Below are positions 35,570 to 44,091 of a stretch of 64,000 nucleotides of DNA, in pieces. Position 1 is the stretch's first letter; each line of letters opens with the position of its first letter. Under the pieces are notes generated by a model. That model had not been told where the DNA came from. It ran no database searches and saw only the letters and a list, made by a program, of their open reading frames with translations. The translations under genes and the position numbers were made by a program. The stretch spans positions 1,674,001 through 1,738,000 of the forward strand of contig CANMJH010000001.1 in NCBI GenBank assembly GCA_947498125.1. The letters are read 5' to 3'. Source of the DNA: an uncultured Nioella sp. (GTDB taxonomy: Bacteria; Pseudomonadota; Alphaproteobacteria; Rhodobacterales; Rhodobacteraceae).

Positions 35570-37744
35570 ATGGATACGACACTCACCTATCGTCGGGAAG
35601 ATAATTTGGACCCGTCCAACCAAGGGACGAGATCTTATATCCTGATCGCATTCGCAGCTGGCTTTGCCCTGTGGCACATCGCGACCAACCTCTATCTGGT
35701 TGAGCCGGGTCGCTGGCAAAACGCCATTCACTTTGCAGGTTTCGCCTTTTTGGCATCCCTTATGTACAGCCCCTTTGGCGATCGGGCGAACACGCGCAAT
35801 GCGTGGTGCTTTGATCTGGCCTATGGGTTGATAGTTGCCGGGGCCGCACTTTGGGTCGCTGGCGCAGAAAACGGACTGTACGACCGTTCACTGGCTGTGA
35901 CCGGTTTGGGGTGGCAGTTCAGGCCAATTGACTGGGCCGCCGGTTTTATCCTGATTTTTGCCTGTATCGACCTGTCGCGCCGCGTGGCGGGCTGGGTCAT
36001 TCCGATCCTGGTGATCTTATCACTGTCCTATATTCTATTTTTGGGTGGCTACCTGCCCGGCATCTTCCGCGCCGCGAGCCTTCCCATGAATGATGTTCTG
36101 TTTAGAACGCTTTATAATGACGAGGGTCTGTTTGGCGTTTTGGCCACGATCTCGTCGGTCAATATTACGCTGTTCATGATCTTTGGTGGGTTTTTGGTAG
36201 TCTCAGGCGCCAGCAACTTCGTTATCGAACTGTCCAAGGTTGTCGCGGGCCGTATCAAAGGCGGCGCGGCCTTCGTCGCGGTGCTGTCATCTGCGCTGAC
36301 CGGGACAATCTCCGGTTCGGCTATCGCCAACACCGCCTCAACCGGCGTCATCACTATTCCATTGATGAAGGCCAATGGCTTTCGCCCACAATTTGCGGCG
36401 GGCGTCGAGGCCGCTGCCTCGACCGGCGGCCAGCTTATGCCGCCTATCATGGGCGCAGGCGCGTTCGTGATGGCGAGCTACACTTCAATCCCCTACTCGA
36501 CCATTGTCGCCGTCTCTATCGTGCCAGCAATGCTCTATTTCCTGTCTGTTGCCTTTATCGTGCGCATTGAGGCCATGAAATATGACGCCGGGGCCGATAT
36601 CGATCTGACCGTGGATAAGGGCAAGCTGCTGTCTGGCGGTTTGGTTTTTGTGATCCCGCTGGCTGTTATGATATGGCTGCTGATGACGGGCGTCACACCC
36701 GCTTATGCGGCCTGTTGGGCCATTGCCGCGCTGGTGCTTACCTCTTGGACAACAAGCCTTCTGGCAAACCTTGCCCCAAAGGGCATGTTCAAACCGGTTG
36801 CCATGGGACCGATCAAAATCACCGAAGCACTGGTGTCCGGCGTGCGCTCGTCCATTATGACTGCCATCTTGCTTGTGGCGATTGGCATCATGAACAACGC
36901 CATTGTCACAAGCGGCGTCGGCAACAGCTTCTCGCTGATGATCGCACAATGGTCGCAAGGATCGATGGTGCTGGCAATTGTCCTTATTGGCCTAGTCTCG
37001 CTTGTTCTGGGTATGGGTCTGCCCGTCACGGCAGCATATATCATCCTCGCCATTCTCACCGCGCCGGCGCTTGCCGGGATCATGTCGGACTCGCTGATCG
37101 TTGAACAATTGGTAACCGGCATTGCCGACCCGGCAAAATCCGCGCTGTTCTTCCTGGTCGACCACCCCAATGCCGCGATGGTGAGCCAAGGGATGAGCCG
37201 ATCCGAAGCTTGGGATCTGATGGCCGCCATTCCCTTTGAGGTCGCGGTGACAATCCGCCCGACCCTTGTTGACCCGGCCGCTGCAACGACATTTCTGCTG
37301 ACTGCGCATTTGATCATCTTTTGGCTAAGCCAAGACAGCAATGTCACGCCCCCGGTTTGCCTTGCGGCCTTTACTGCGGCAGGCATCGCCGGATCACGGC
37401 CTATGGCAACTGGGTTTGAAAGCTGGAAGATCGCCAAGGGCCTCTACATCGTGCCGCTTATGTTCGCCTATACGCCCTTAATCTCAGGCGAGTTAATTGA
37501 GGTTTTGCAAATCGGGTTCTTCGGCCTCTTTGGGATCTATGCCACCAATGCATTGATCCAGATCTACAGCGAAGGGCCTATTGGCCCGATTGAAATCGCC
37601 GCGCTTGTGATCGGTGCATGCCTTGCGTATTGGCCATTGAACATTGTTGCCAATATCGGCGGGGCGTTCCTGGTCGTCTTTGTCATTATTCGTAGCAAAC
37701 AAAAGGCAAAGGCGCTGGCGGGCGGCATGCAAGGCGCGGCCTAA
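35570..37744 (+). CDS. Fused TRAP transporter permease (4TM/12TM)
   Basis: 724 residues, nearly all hydrophobic helices. The small (DctQ-like) and large (DctM-like) permease subunits are fused, as is normal for TAXI-TRAP systems. The DctM-type core is visible in TGTISGSAIANTASTGVITI and in the second, inverted half around LGMGLPVTAAYIILA. It imports the TAXI ligand using a sodium or proton gradient. AGGGAGGAG precedes the ATG at 35570. Its stop overlaps the moeA-fusion stop tail-to-tail by 4 nt. Confidence 0.93.
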   Translation: MDTTLTYRREDNLDPSNQGTRSYILIAFAAGFALWHIATNLYLVEPGRWQNAIHFAGFAFLASLMYSPFGDRANTRNAWCFDLAYGLIVAGAALWVAGAENGLYDRSLAVTGLGWQFRPIDWAAGFILIFACIDLSRRVAGWVIPILVILSLSYILFLGGYLPGIFRAASLPMNDVLFRTLYNDEGLFGVLATISSVNITLFMIFGGFLVVSGASNFVIELSKVVAGRIKGGAAFVAVLSSALTGTISGSAIANTASTGVITIPLMKANGFRPQFAAGVEAAASTGGQLMPPIMGAGAFVMASYTSIPYSTIVAVSIVPAMLYFLSVAFIVRIEAMKYDAGADIDLTVDKGKLLSGGLVFVIPLAVMIWLLMTGVTPAYAACWAIAALVLTSWTTSLLANLAPKGMFKPVAMGPIKITEALVSGVRSSIMTAILLVAIGIMNNAIVTSGVGNSFSLMIAQWSQGSMVLAIVLIGLVSLVLGMGLPVTAAYIILAILTAPALAGIMSDSLIVEQLVTGIADPAKSALFFLVDHPNAAMVSQGMSRSEAWDLMAAIPFEVAVTIRPTLVDPAAATTFLLTAHLIIFWLSQDSNVTPPVCLAAFTAAGIAGSRPMATGFESWKIAKGLYIVPLMFAYTPLISGELIEVLQIGFFGLFGIYATNALIQIYSEGPIGPIEIAALVIGACLAYWPLNIVANIGGAFLVVFVIIRSKQKAKALAGGMQGAA

Positions 37745-39861
37745 AGCCCGAATCCTGCATAGGGCAGGAATGTAACTAAATCGCCCTCTTCAATCTCTTG
37801 GGCTTCAAAAGGCAGTTCAACCAAGCCTTCAGCCCAAGAGAGCCCCGAGATACGGCCAGAACCTTCCGATTTGAAAAGCTCGACCCGTCCATCCGCGCCC
37901 AGCCTGGCGCGCGGGTATTCGGCGCGGCCGTGACGTTTGGATTTTGAGAAGCCCGCAGGGCATTTCATGCGCATCGGCTGGGTCCAGCCCGCGCCGGACA
38001 TCAGGCTTAAGGCTGGGCGCGCAAAAAGTAGCGCGCAGACCATTGCAGCAACTGGATTACCGGGCAGGCCAAAAACCGGTTTACCCTTCCAAAGTGCCAG
38101 AGCCAAAGGCCGTCCCGGCTTGATCGCAATGCGCCAGCTCGAAAGGTTCCCTTCGGTACTTAAAATACGGCTGATATGATCCTCATCCCCGGCAGAGGCC
38201 CCACCGGAGGTCAAAATCGCGTCGACCTCGGCGCCCCGATCCAGCGCGTCCCGGATCGCGCCCTCATCATCAGGTTTACGTCCAAGATCCAAAACCTCAT
38301 GGCCCCATGCCCGCAAAAGCCCGGCAAGCATTGGCCGATTTGCATCGAAAATTTGCCCTTCCCCCGGCTCCTGACCCGGGTCGACCAATTCGTCACCAGT
38401 CGACAAGATCGCAACTTTGAGCCGCCGATACACAGAAATTTCGGCCAGCCCTGCCGCAGATAACAGCGCCAAATCCGCGGGCCGAATGACATGGCCCGCG
38501 CCCAAAATGGTCTGACCTGCATGAAAATCTTCGCCAGCCCTTCGCCTATTTGCGCCAGGCTTAACTGGCCCGTGAAAGGCAATTGCGTCTGGCTCGACCG
38601 AACAATCTTCCTGCAAAACCACCGTGTCCACACCGGCAGGCACAGTTGCGCCGGTCAATATGCTTATAGCATGGCCCTTGGGAACAGATCCTTTAAAGGG
38701 TTGCCCCGCTACCGCTCGCCCGCAGACAAGGGGCAATAGCTGCGGGCCATCGCCAATTGCCTCACTTGAAAACCCATAGCCATCAACCGCCGCATTCGCC
38801 GCGCCGGGATTAGACGCCTTCGCCACGGCATCTGCCGCCGTGACCCGGCCAAGGGCGTGTGACAGCGGCACCGTCTGTGGCCCGGCAACTACGTGCAACG
38901 CTTGCCGCAACCGCTCTTGCGCCTCCGAGACGGGCGTCCACGCAATCCCGGGAGGCAAAGCAAAACAGTCATCCTTGAACACCGGCGGCAAGAGCGGTGG
39001 CTCCCCGCGCGCCGCGCGCGTCAATTCCGCCTCGTGACCCGCGCCAAGAATCCAACCTTCTTCAAGATCGCCCTCTGCCAACATCGCCGCAAGCCGCACC
39101 GGATCAAGATAAGACATCGCCTTGGCCAGAACCCGAACTTGCGCGGCATCAAGGATTTCATCTTCCTCTTGCTGCGCCCCGATTTCAGCACCGATCAAAG
39201 ATGGATAAACTTCGGCCAGCACAATCGGTGTATCAGCAGTCTCGAAAGGCCGGACAGACAGATCTGCCCCAAATTCTTTCTGTAGCTGCACAAGCTGCGG
39301 AATACCCAGCAAAGTTTGCGAACCAACTGAACCGGTTGTGTAAAGCTTCCAAACCGGCTGCGCTTTGGCAATGACGGTTTCAATCCGTCGACGTTCCGCA
39401 AACGGAAACTGCGAATAATCGATCGATTTTCGAGAATCTAAGCCGGCGCTTGCCCGTCCCTTTGGGCATCCCCAAAACGGGCCGGCGCTGTCAAACAGCC
39501 CGTTCAATTCTTCGGCCACATCGAACCGGTCATTGGCGTTGTCTGTGCCATCTTTGATCCGGGCCGCCAGTTCACCCCAAAGCGCAAACGGATCATCCGA
39601 CCCTGTTACTGCGCGGGCGAACCCTTTTGGATAGCCAAAGGGAAAATCAAACCCAACAAGACAGCGGCGCCCGGCAGCGCACTCTTCCCTTAAAACCTCT
39701 GTCAGATAGGCCGTAGCAGCATGCCGTGTCCGGTGATAGCTGACGATATCATCCCCATAACCGGCTATTGCGATCCAGATGGCGTCTGCGGCAGGGGTCG
39801 CCGGGGATGGCGCTGCACGTGCTGACCAATCGACCATTATGAACCGATCAAATGCGGTCAT
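37741..39861 (-). CDS. MoeA with extra N-terminal RNase H-like (DUF429-type) domain
   Basis: 706 residues. From about residue 305 it is MoeA (molybdopterin molybdenumtransferase): NAAVDGYGF, LSTGDELVDPG, TSGGASAGDEDH and the C-terminal beta domain are present. Residues 1-300 are an added domain beginning MTAFDRFIMVDWSA, with LVGFDFPFGYP and AEVYPSLIG; the acidic D11/D72 pattern resembles DUF429, a predicted RNase H-fold family. In other Rhodobacterales this part is annotated vaguely as molybdopterin guanine dinucleotide synthesis. The start overlaps the mobB stop (ATGA), so the order is mobA-mobB-this gene. The role of the extra domain is unknown. Confidence 0.85.
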   Translation of the reverse strand: MTAFDRFIMVDWSARAAPSPATPAADAIWIAIAGYGDDIVSYHRTRHAATAYLTEVLREECAAGRRCLVGFDFPFGYPKGFARAVTGSDDPFALWGELAARIKDGTDNANDRFDVAEELNGLFDSAGPFWGCPKGRASAGLDSRKSIDYSQFPFAERRRIETVIAKAQPVWKLYTTGSVGSQTLLGIPQLVQLQKEFGADLSVRPFETADTPIVLAEVYPSLIGAEIGAQQEEDEILDAAQVRVLAKAMSYLDPVRLAAMLAEGDLEEGWILGAGHEAELTRAARGEPPLLPPVFKDDCFALPPGIAWTPVSEAQERLRQALHVVAGPQTVPLSHALGRVTAADAVAKASNPGAANAAVDGYGFSSEAIGDGPQLLPLVCGRAVAGQPFKGSVPKGHAISILTGATVPAGVDTVVLQEDCSVEPDAIAFHGPVKPGANRRRAGEDFHAGQTILGAGHVIRPADLALLSAAGLAEISVYRRLKVAILSTGDELVDPGQEPGEGQIFDANRPMLAGLLRAWGHEVLDLGRKPDDEGAIRDALDRGAEVDAILTSGGASAGDEDHISRILSTEGNLSSWRIAIKPGRPLALALWKGKPVFGLPGNPVAAMVCALLFARPALSLMSGAGWTQPMRMKCPAGFSKSKRHGRAEYPRARLGADGRVELFKSEGSGRISGLSWAEGLVELPFEAQEIEEGDLVTFLPYAGFGL

Positions 39862-40349
39862 AGGGCCAGCTCTTGCGTGATGAAGTCTGCGATGTCGCTC
39901 GTTGCGTCGAGATGAAAAAGCGGCTTGTCCGTTTTTGGCGACTTATCAGATGCGATGGCCTTAATCGTCGGATCATCCGGCGCAAGAAGAGATTGCCCAG
40001 TCGCAGAACGGTTTGCCTCGATCTTGGGATGCGCCTCACGCTTGAAGCCCTCAACAAGTATCAGATCCACCGGAGCAAGCTGCGCAAGCATTTCAGAAAG
40101 GGTTGGCTCAGCCGCAACGCGCAGCTCGCTCATCAGCGCCCACCGGTTCTTTGACGTTAGAAGGACCTGGCTCGCTCCGGCCTGACGATGACGAAAGCTG
40201 TCTTTGCCCGGCTGATCAACATCAAATGTGTGATGGGCATGTTTGACTGTGGAGACGGTCATCCCCCGCGCCGTAAACTCGGCCACGAGCCGCTCCATCA
40301 ATCCCGTTTTTCCAGAATTCTTCCACCCCGCAACGCCCCAGATTTTCAT
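39858..40349 (-). CDS. mobB: Molybdopterin-guanine dinucleotide biosynthesis adaptor MobB
   Basis: 163 residues, P-loop GTP-binding protein that assists MobA in attaching GMP to molybdopterin. Walker A is GWKNSGKTGLMERL near the N-terminus, and the switch region is VDLILVEGFKREAHPKIE. Overlaps mobA upstream and the moeA fusion downstream by 4 nt each. Confidence 0.92.
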   Translation of the reverse strand: MKIWGVAGWKNSGKTGLMERLVAEFTARGMTVSTVKHAHHTFDVDQPGKDSFRHRQAGASQVLLTSKNRWALMSELRVAAEPTLSEMLAQLAPVDLILVEGFKREAHPKIEANRSATGQSLLAPDDPTIKAIASDKSPKTDKPLFHLDATSDIADFITQELAL

Positions 40350-40951
40350 AGCAAAAGCTCCTCAGCGCGCGCCAGATCATCAGGCGTGTTTATATTGAAA
40401 AACGGATCAAATGGCGCGTCAGGATAGATGGCCAACGCCGTACCATGGCGATCCGTCCAAGCCACGATCTTCCGAATTCCGCTGTCCAGCACTGCGGCCA
40501 AATCATCCCGCAATGCAACCGGCCAAAAGCCAAAGGTTGGCTGACGCCATGTCTTTTGCGAGGTTTTTGTGGCGGCCAGTGCGATCGGTTTACCTTGCTC
40601 GGTTGCGGCGCCAACCAAGCGCCCGGCCAGATCTAGAGGAAAAAATGGCGTGTCGGCGGCGGCAGTTACAATATGGGTCGCGCCCTGCGCCGCGGCCCAA
40701 TTCATCCCCGCCAATACGCCAGCAAGCGGGCCGGGATGCCCTGCGACCTCATCGGGTAAGATGGGCAATCCAAGGTGCTCAAATCGCGCAGCATCCCCGT
40801 TCGCGTTCAGCGCCAATCCTTCCACTTGTGGCGAAAGTCGCGTGATCACATGGTCAATTACCGGCTTGCCGCCGAGCGGCAAAAGCCCCTTATCACCGCC
40901 GCCCATCCGCGTCGCCAATCCGCCTGCCAAAATGACACCTAAGGTTGCCAT
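40346..40951 (-). CDS. mobA: Molybdenum cofactor guanylyltransferase MobA
   Basis: 201 residues. The N-terminal GTP site is GVILAGGLATRMGGGDKGLLPL, and the substrate region is AAADTPFFP. It makes the bis-MGD or MGD cofactor used by DMSO-reductase-family enzymes such as formate dehydrogenase. The start is set at MATLGVILAGG, since the 32 codons upstream are not family-like. fdhD lies 76 nt upstream on the same strand, consistent with supplying a formate dehydrogenase outside the window. Confidence 0.93.
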   Translation of the reverse strand: MATLGVILAGGLATRMGGGDKGLLPLGGKPVIDHVITRLSPQVEGLALNANGDAARFEHLGLPILPDEVAGHPGPLAGVLAGMNWAAAQGATHIVTAAADTPFFPLDLAGRLVGAATEQGKPIALAATKTSQKTWRQPTFGFWPVALRDDLAAVLDSGIRKIVAWTDRHGTALAIYPDAPFDPFFNINTPDDLARAEELLL

Positions 40952-41027
40952 GCCCCACCTTCCTCGCCGCGCGTGCGCCCGACGATCATTTATGATCGTA
41001 ACAAAATTATTCTTAGAATTTTGCCTT

Positions 41028-41903
41028 TCATCCGCCCGCATTCCCAAAATCCGAACGGTGCATATTTGAAGGATCTTGATCGCGGATCAACCGGTCTTCT
41101 CCGGCCAGACAGATAAACCTTTTACCTTTCATCCGCCCGATCAGCGTCAGCCCTACCTCTTGCGCAATCTCCACGCCCCAAGCGGTAAAGCCCGAGCGTG
41201 AAACCAGAACCGGTATGCCCATCAGCGCTGTTTTAATCACCATCTCGGATGTCAGACGGCCGGTGGTATAGAGGATCTTGTCCCCCCCTTGGACGCCTTC
41301 TTGAAACATCCAGCCCGCGACTTTGTCGACAGCATTATGACGGCCGACATCTTCCATATAGATCAATGGCCTATCGCGCTCGCACAACACCGTTCCATGA
41401 ATGGCGCCAGCCTCAAGATAAAGGCTCGGCGTTCGGTTGATGACATGGCTGAGACGATAAAGCCATGACGTCCGCAGCTCAGCCTCCGGCAATCTCAACC
41501 CGTCCAGCCCCGCCATCATATCGCCAAAAACCGTCCCTACAGCGCAGCCGCTGGTCCGGGTCTTGCGTGCCAATTTGGCCTCGTGATCAGTCTCCACCTC
41601 GGTCCGTACGACAACGACGCCCAGTTCGTCATCATAGTCGACCCCAGTCAGGCGATCATCTGCCGTCAACATGCCCTGATTGCGCAAAAAGCCAATGGCC
41701 AGATATTCCGGGTGATCGCCAATCGTCATCGCCGTTACAATCTCGCGGCGATTGAGATAGATCGTCAGCGGGCGCTCTTCGACCACATTCAGCTCAATCT
41801 CAGCGCCGCTTTCATCATGTCCGACAACCTGCCGCGCCAGCCCTTTATGGGCCAACGATGGTGCGATCAAATATTGTGATCTCAACTCATCAGAAACAGT
41901 CAT
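41028..41903 (-). CDS. fdhD: Formate dehydrogenase accessory sulfurtransferase FdhD
   Basis: Inserts the sulfur ligand into the molybdenum cofactor of formate dehydrogenase. About 291 residues. The Cys loop is RTSGCAVGTVFG: the first Cys of the usual C-x-x-C is kept (C120), while the second position is Gly. The C-terminal region LYTTGRLTSEMVIKTA is the conserved FdhD core. The ATG at 41903 is preferred because GGTGG is 7 nt upstream; another ATG 6 nt earlier is too close. Divergent from azlC. Confidence 0.92.
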   Translation of the reverse strand: MTVSDELRSQYLIAPSLAHKGLARQVVGHDESGAEIELNVVEERPLTIYLNRREIVTAMTIGDHPEYLAIGFLRNQGMLTADDRLTGVDYDDELGVVVVRTEVETDHEAKLARKTRTSGCAVGTVFGDMMAGLDGLRLPEAELRTSWLYRLSHVINRTPSLYLEAGAIHGTVLCERDRPLIYMEDVGRHNAVDKVAGWMFQEGVQGGDKILYTTGRLTSEMVIKTALMGIPVLVSRSGFTAWGVEIAQEVGLTLIGRMKGKRFICLAGEDRLIRDQDPSNMHRSDFGNAGG

Positions 41904-41960
41904 TTGCATTCCACCTTGGCCCGGCCTATTCGCGGTAATGAGATAACCTAGATCACGGCG

Positions 41961-42665
41961 ATGCCAAGCACCAATTCGAAAAGCGCCTTCTATGCCGGCT
42001 GCCGCACGGCCCTCCCGTTTCTTTTGATCCTCGGGCCTTTTGGGCTGCTCTTTGGTGTGGTCGCGACCGAGGCCGGGATGTCATTGGCCCAAACCATTGG
42101 GTTTTCAATGGCCGTGATCGCAGGCGCGGCGCAGTTTACAGCGGTTCAGCTTATGCAGGACCAAGCGCCGATGATCATTGTTTTGGCATCTGCGCTGGCG
42201 GTGAACCTGCGCATGGCGATGTATGCTGCGGCGCTTGCCCCCCATATCGGGCATGCGTCCCTTATTCAGCGGCTTTTGGTCTCTTACGGGAATTTCGATG
42301 CGTCTTTTGCGATGGCCATGGCCGAATATGAGGCCAATCCAGATCGTCCGATTGGCGAGAAGGTGGGATATTTCCTTGGCTCTGTCGCTGTCATTATTCC
42401 TTCATGGGCCATCGCGACGTTTCTTGGTGCGCAACTTGGCGCTTTGATCCCGGAAAGCTTCGGCCTCGATTTCGCTCTGCCGATCCTCTTCTTGTCATTT
42501 GTGGCCCCTGCCCTGCGCAGCCTCGCCCATGTCGCGGCAGCCTTCACCTCGGTCATTCTCGCCATCGTCCTACAACCTGTTCCCTATAATCTCTGGATCC
42601 TGATCGCCGGCATTGCCGCCATGATCGTAGGGGCCGAGGTCGAACGCAGGATGACACGCCCATGA
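41961..42665 (+). CDS. azlC: AzlC family branched-chain amino acid exporter, large subunit
   Basis: 234 residues with several membrane helices. The family region ILGPFGLLFGVVATEAG near the N-terminus and AGAAQFTAVQLM are recognisable. It exports branched-chain amino acids or analogues together with AzlD. The stop overlaps the azlD start by 4 nt. Confidence 0.92.
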   Translation: MPSTNSKSAFYAGCRTALPFLLILGPFGLLFGVVATEAGMSLAQTIGFSMAVIAGAAQFTAVQLMQDQAPMIIVLASALAVNLRMAMYAAALAPHIGHASLIQRLLVSYGNFDASFAMAMAEYEANPDRPIGEKVGYFLGSVAVIIPSWAIATFLGAQLGALIPESFGLDFALPILFLSFVAPALRSLAHVAAAFTSVILAIVLQPVPYNLWILIAGIAAMIVGAEVERRMTRP

Positions 42666-42994
42666 CCGGTTGGAGCAACGCCGAAATTTGGCTGATCATC
42701 GCCGTTATGGCTGTCGGAACATTCCTGATCCGCTTTTCGTTTTTGGGGCTGTTTGGTGGGCGCGACTTGCCTGATTGGGCTCTGCGCCATTTGCGGTACA
42801 CGGCTGTCGGCATCTTGCCCGCGCTTGTGACGCCATTGGTGCTTTGGCCCGAAGGGCCTGGCAGCGATCCCGATCCGATACGGATTATCTCGGCCGGAAT
42901 CGCTATTCTTGCTGGGTGTCTAACCCGGAATGCGAATTATTCGATCATTGCAGGGCTGGCATCCTTTGGCCTGCTGCAGCTGATCTTCGCTTAG
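42662..42994 (+). CDS. azlD: AzlD family exporter, small subunit
   Basis: 110 residues, about four membrane helices, with [20 protein letters not shown] near the N-terminus typical of AzlD. It is translationally coupled to azlC. Its TAG stop overlaps the TAA stop of mscL on the other strand. Confidence 0.92.
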   Translation: MTGWSNAEIWLIIAVMAVGTFLIRFSFLGLFGGRDLPDWALRHLRYTAVGILPALVTPLVLWPEGPGSDPDPIRIISAGIAILAGCLTRNANYSIIAGLASFGLLQLIFA

Positions 42995-43422
42995 GCTTTC
43001 TTCAGCGAGTCCCGGATTTCCATCAAAATATCCAGCTCACTGGGGCCGGGATCAGCGGCGGGCGCCTCTTCTGCTGCTTCTTTGGCTTCAGCGGCTTCCT
43101 TGATCTTGTTGATCGAGCGCACCAGCATAAAGACAACAAAAGCGATAATTAGGAAATTGATAATCGCCATGATGAAGGCCCCATAGGCAAAGGTCGATGC
43201 CCCCGCCTCACGTGCGGCGTCCAATGTCGCGAACTCGCCATCTCCGAGCGTGTAAAAGAGGTTCGAAAAATCGATCCCTCCAGTGAAAAGCCCGATGAAG
43301 GGCTGGATAAGATCATCAACAAGTGACTTTACAATGGCCGTGAATGCGGCCCCAACAATAATCCCCACAGCCATGTCCATGACATTGCCACGAGCAATAA
43401 AATTCTTGAATTCCTTAAGCAT
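42991..43422 (-). CDS. mscL: Large-conductance mechanosensitive channel MscL
   Basis: 143 residues. The N-terminus [20 protein letters not shown] runs into helix 1 ([18 protein letters not shown]), then a periplasmic loop, helix 2 ([20 protein letters not shown]) and a cytoplasmic helical bundle. It releases solutes on osmotic downshock. GAGAGG precedes the ATG at 43422; the eight codons before it are not part of the family. Tail-to-tail overlap with azlD. Confidence 0.95.
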   Translation of the reverse strand: MLKEFKNFIARGNVMDMAVGIIVGAAFTAIVKSLVDDLIQPFIGLFTGGIDFSNLFYTLGDGEFATLDAAREAGASTFAYGAFIMAIINFLIIAFVVFMLVRSINKIKEAAEAKEAAEEAPAADPGPSELDILMEIRDSLKKA

Positions 43423-43525
43423 TTCGCGCGTCCTCTCTCGCTTCATTGCCGTCTTCCCTAGGCAAAGTGGCGGTATATATGCACAGAGAACGTCTCTTTG
43501 TCTGCATTTTCCGCTTAACGTTGGG

Positions 43526-43972
43526 TTAAGCAGGCAACTCGCTGGTCAATATATAGCGCAGCATTTCAACAACTTGGGCCGGCTTTTCCGCGACGGCCAA
43601 CGCCGCTGCATCCACCTCTTTCAAGGCGTGCTGGTGATCGGGGCCATGTAGCACAATCAGCGACTTCCCCAATGCAGAGGCATAGCCCGCGTCAAAGGCC
43701 GCGTTCCATTGCTTATATTTTTCGCCAAACCGAACAACGACAATATCGGCATCTTCGATGCCCTTACGGGTTCGCATGGCATTTAGCTTTGCGCCTTTAT
43801 GATCATGCCAAAACTTGTTCGGTTCCGCGCCCAAAATCGCAACGCCGCAATCATCACTGGCCGCGTGATCTGTCACAGGCGATGAAAATGAAACATCAAG
43901 ACCGGCAGCGCCTTGGCTAATTTGCTCACGCCAATCGGTGTGGATTTCTCCCGAAAGATAAACCTTCAACAT
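43526..43972 (-). CDS. YtoQ family protein
   Basis: 148 residues beginning [18 protein letters not shown], the typical YtoQ opening, with a nucleoside 2-deoxyribosyltransferase-like fold suggested by YLSGEIH and the central [21 protein letters not shown]. The function of the family is not established. Lies downstream of pheT, beyond a cluster of GC-rich hairpins, and upstream of mscL with 100 nt in between. Confidence 0.85.
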   Translation of the reverse strand: MLKVYLSGEIHTDWREQISQGAAGLDVSFSSPVTDHAASDDCGVAILGAEPNKFWHDHKGAKLNAMRTRKGIEDADIVVVRFGEKYKQWNAAFDAGYASALGKSLIVLHGPDHQHALKEVDAAALAVAEKPAQVVEMLRYILTSELPA

Positions 43973-44010
43973 CCTATTTCTCCCTTTCATCCTGCCCGAA
44001 CATAATCGGG

Positions 44011-44061
44011 TTTGGGGGCTGGCCCCCAAAAACGGGGGGTGCGGGGGGCGAAGTCCCCCGC
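44011..44061. repeat. Cluster of GC-rich hairpins between pheT and ytoQ-like gene
   Basis: TTTGGGGGC/GCCCCCAAA (44011-44019, 44022-44030) and GCGGGGG/CCCCCGC (44041-44047, 44055-44061) lie 11 nt apart, 31 nt past the pheT stop. On the minus strand neither stem is followed by a clean T-run. The G-rich arrangement resembles REP-like intergenic elements; it may be a repeated element or a transcript end for pheT. Confidence 0.6.
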
Positions 44062-44091
44062 TCGGTCGACGCGCAACGCGCGGCGAAGCCC

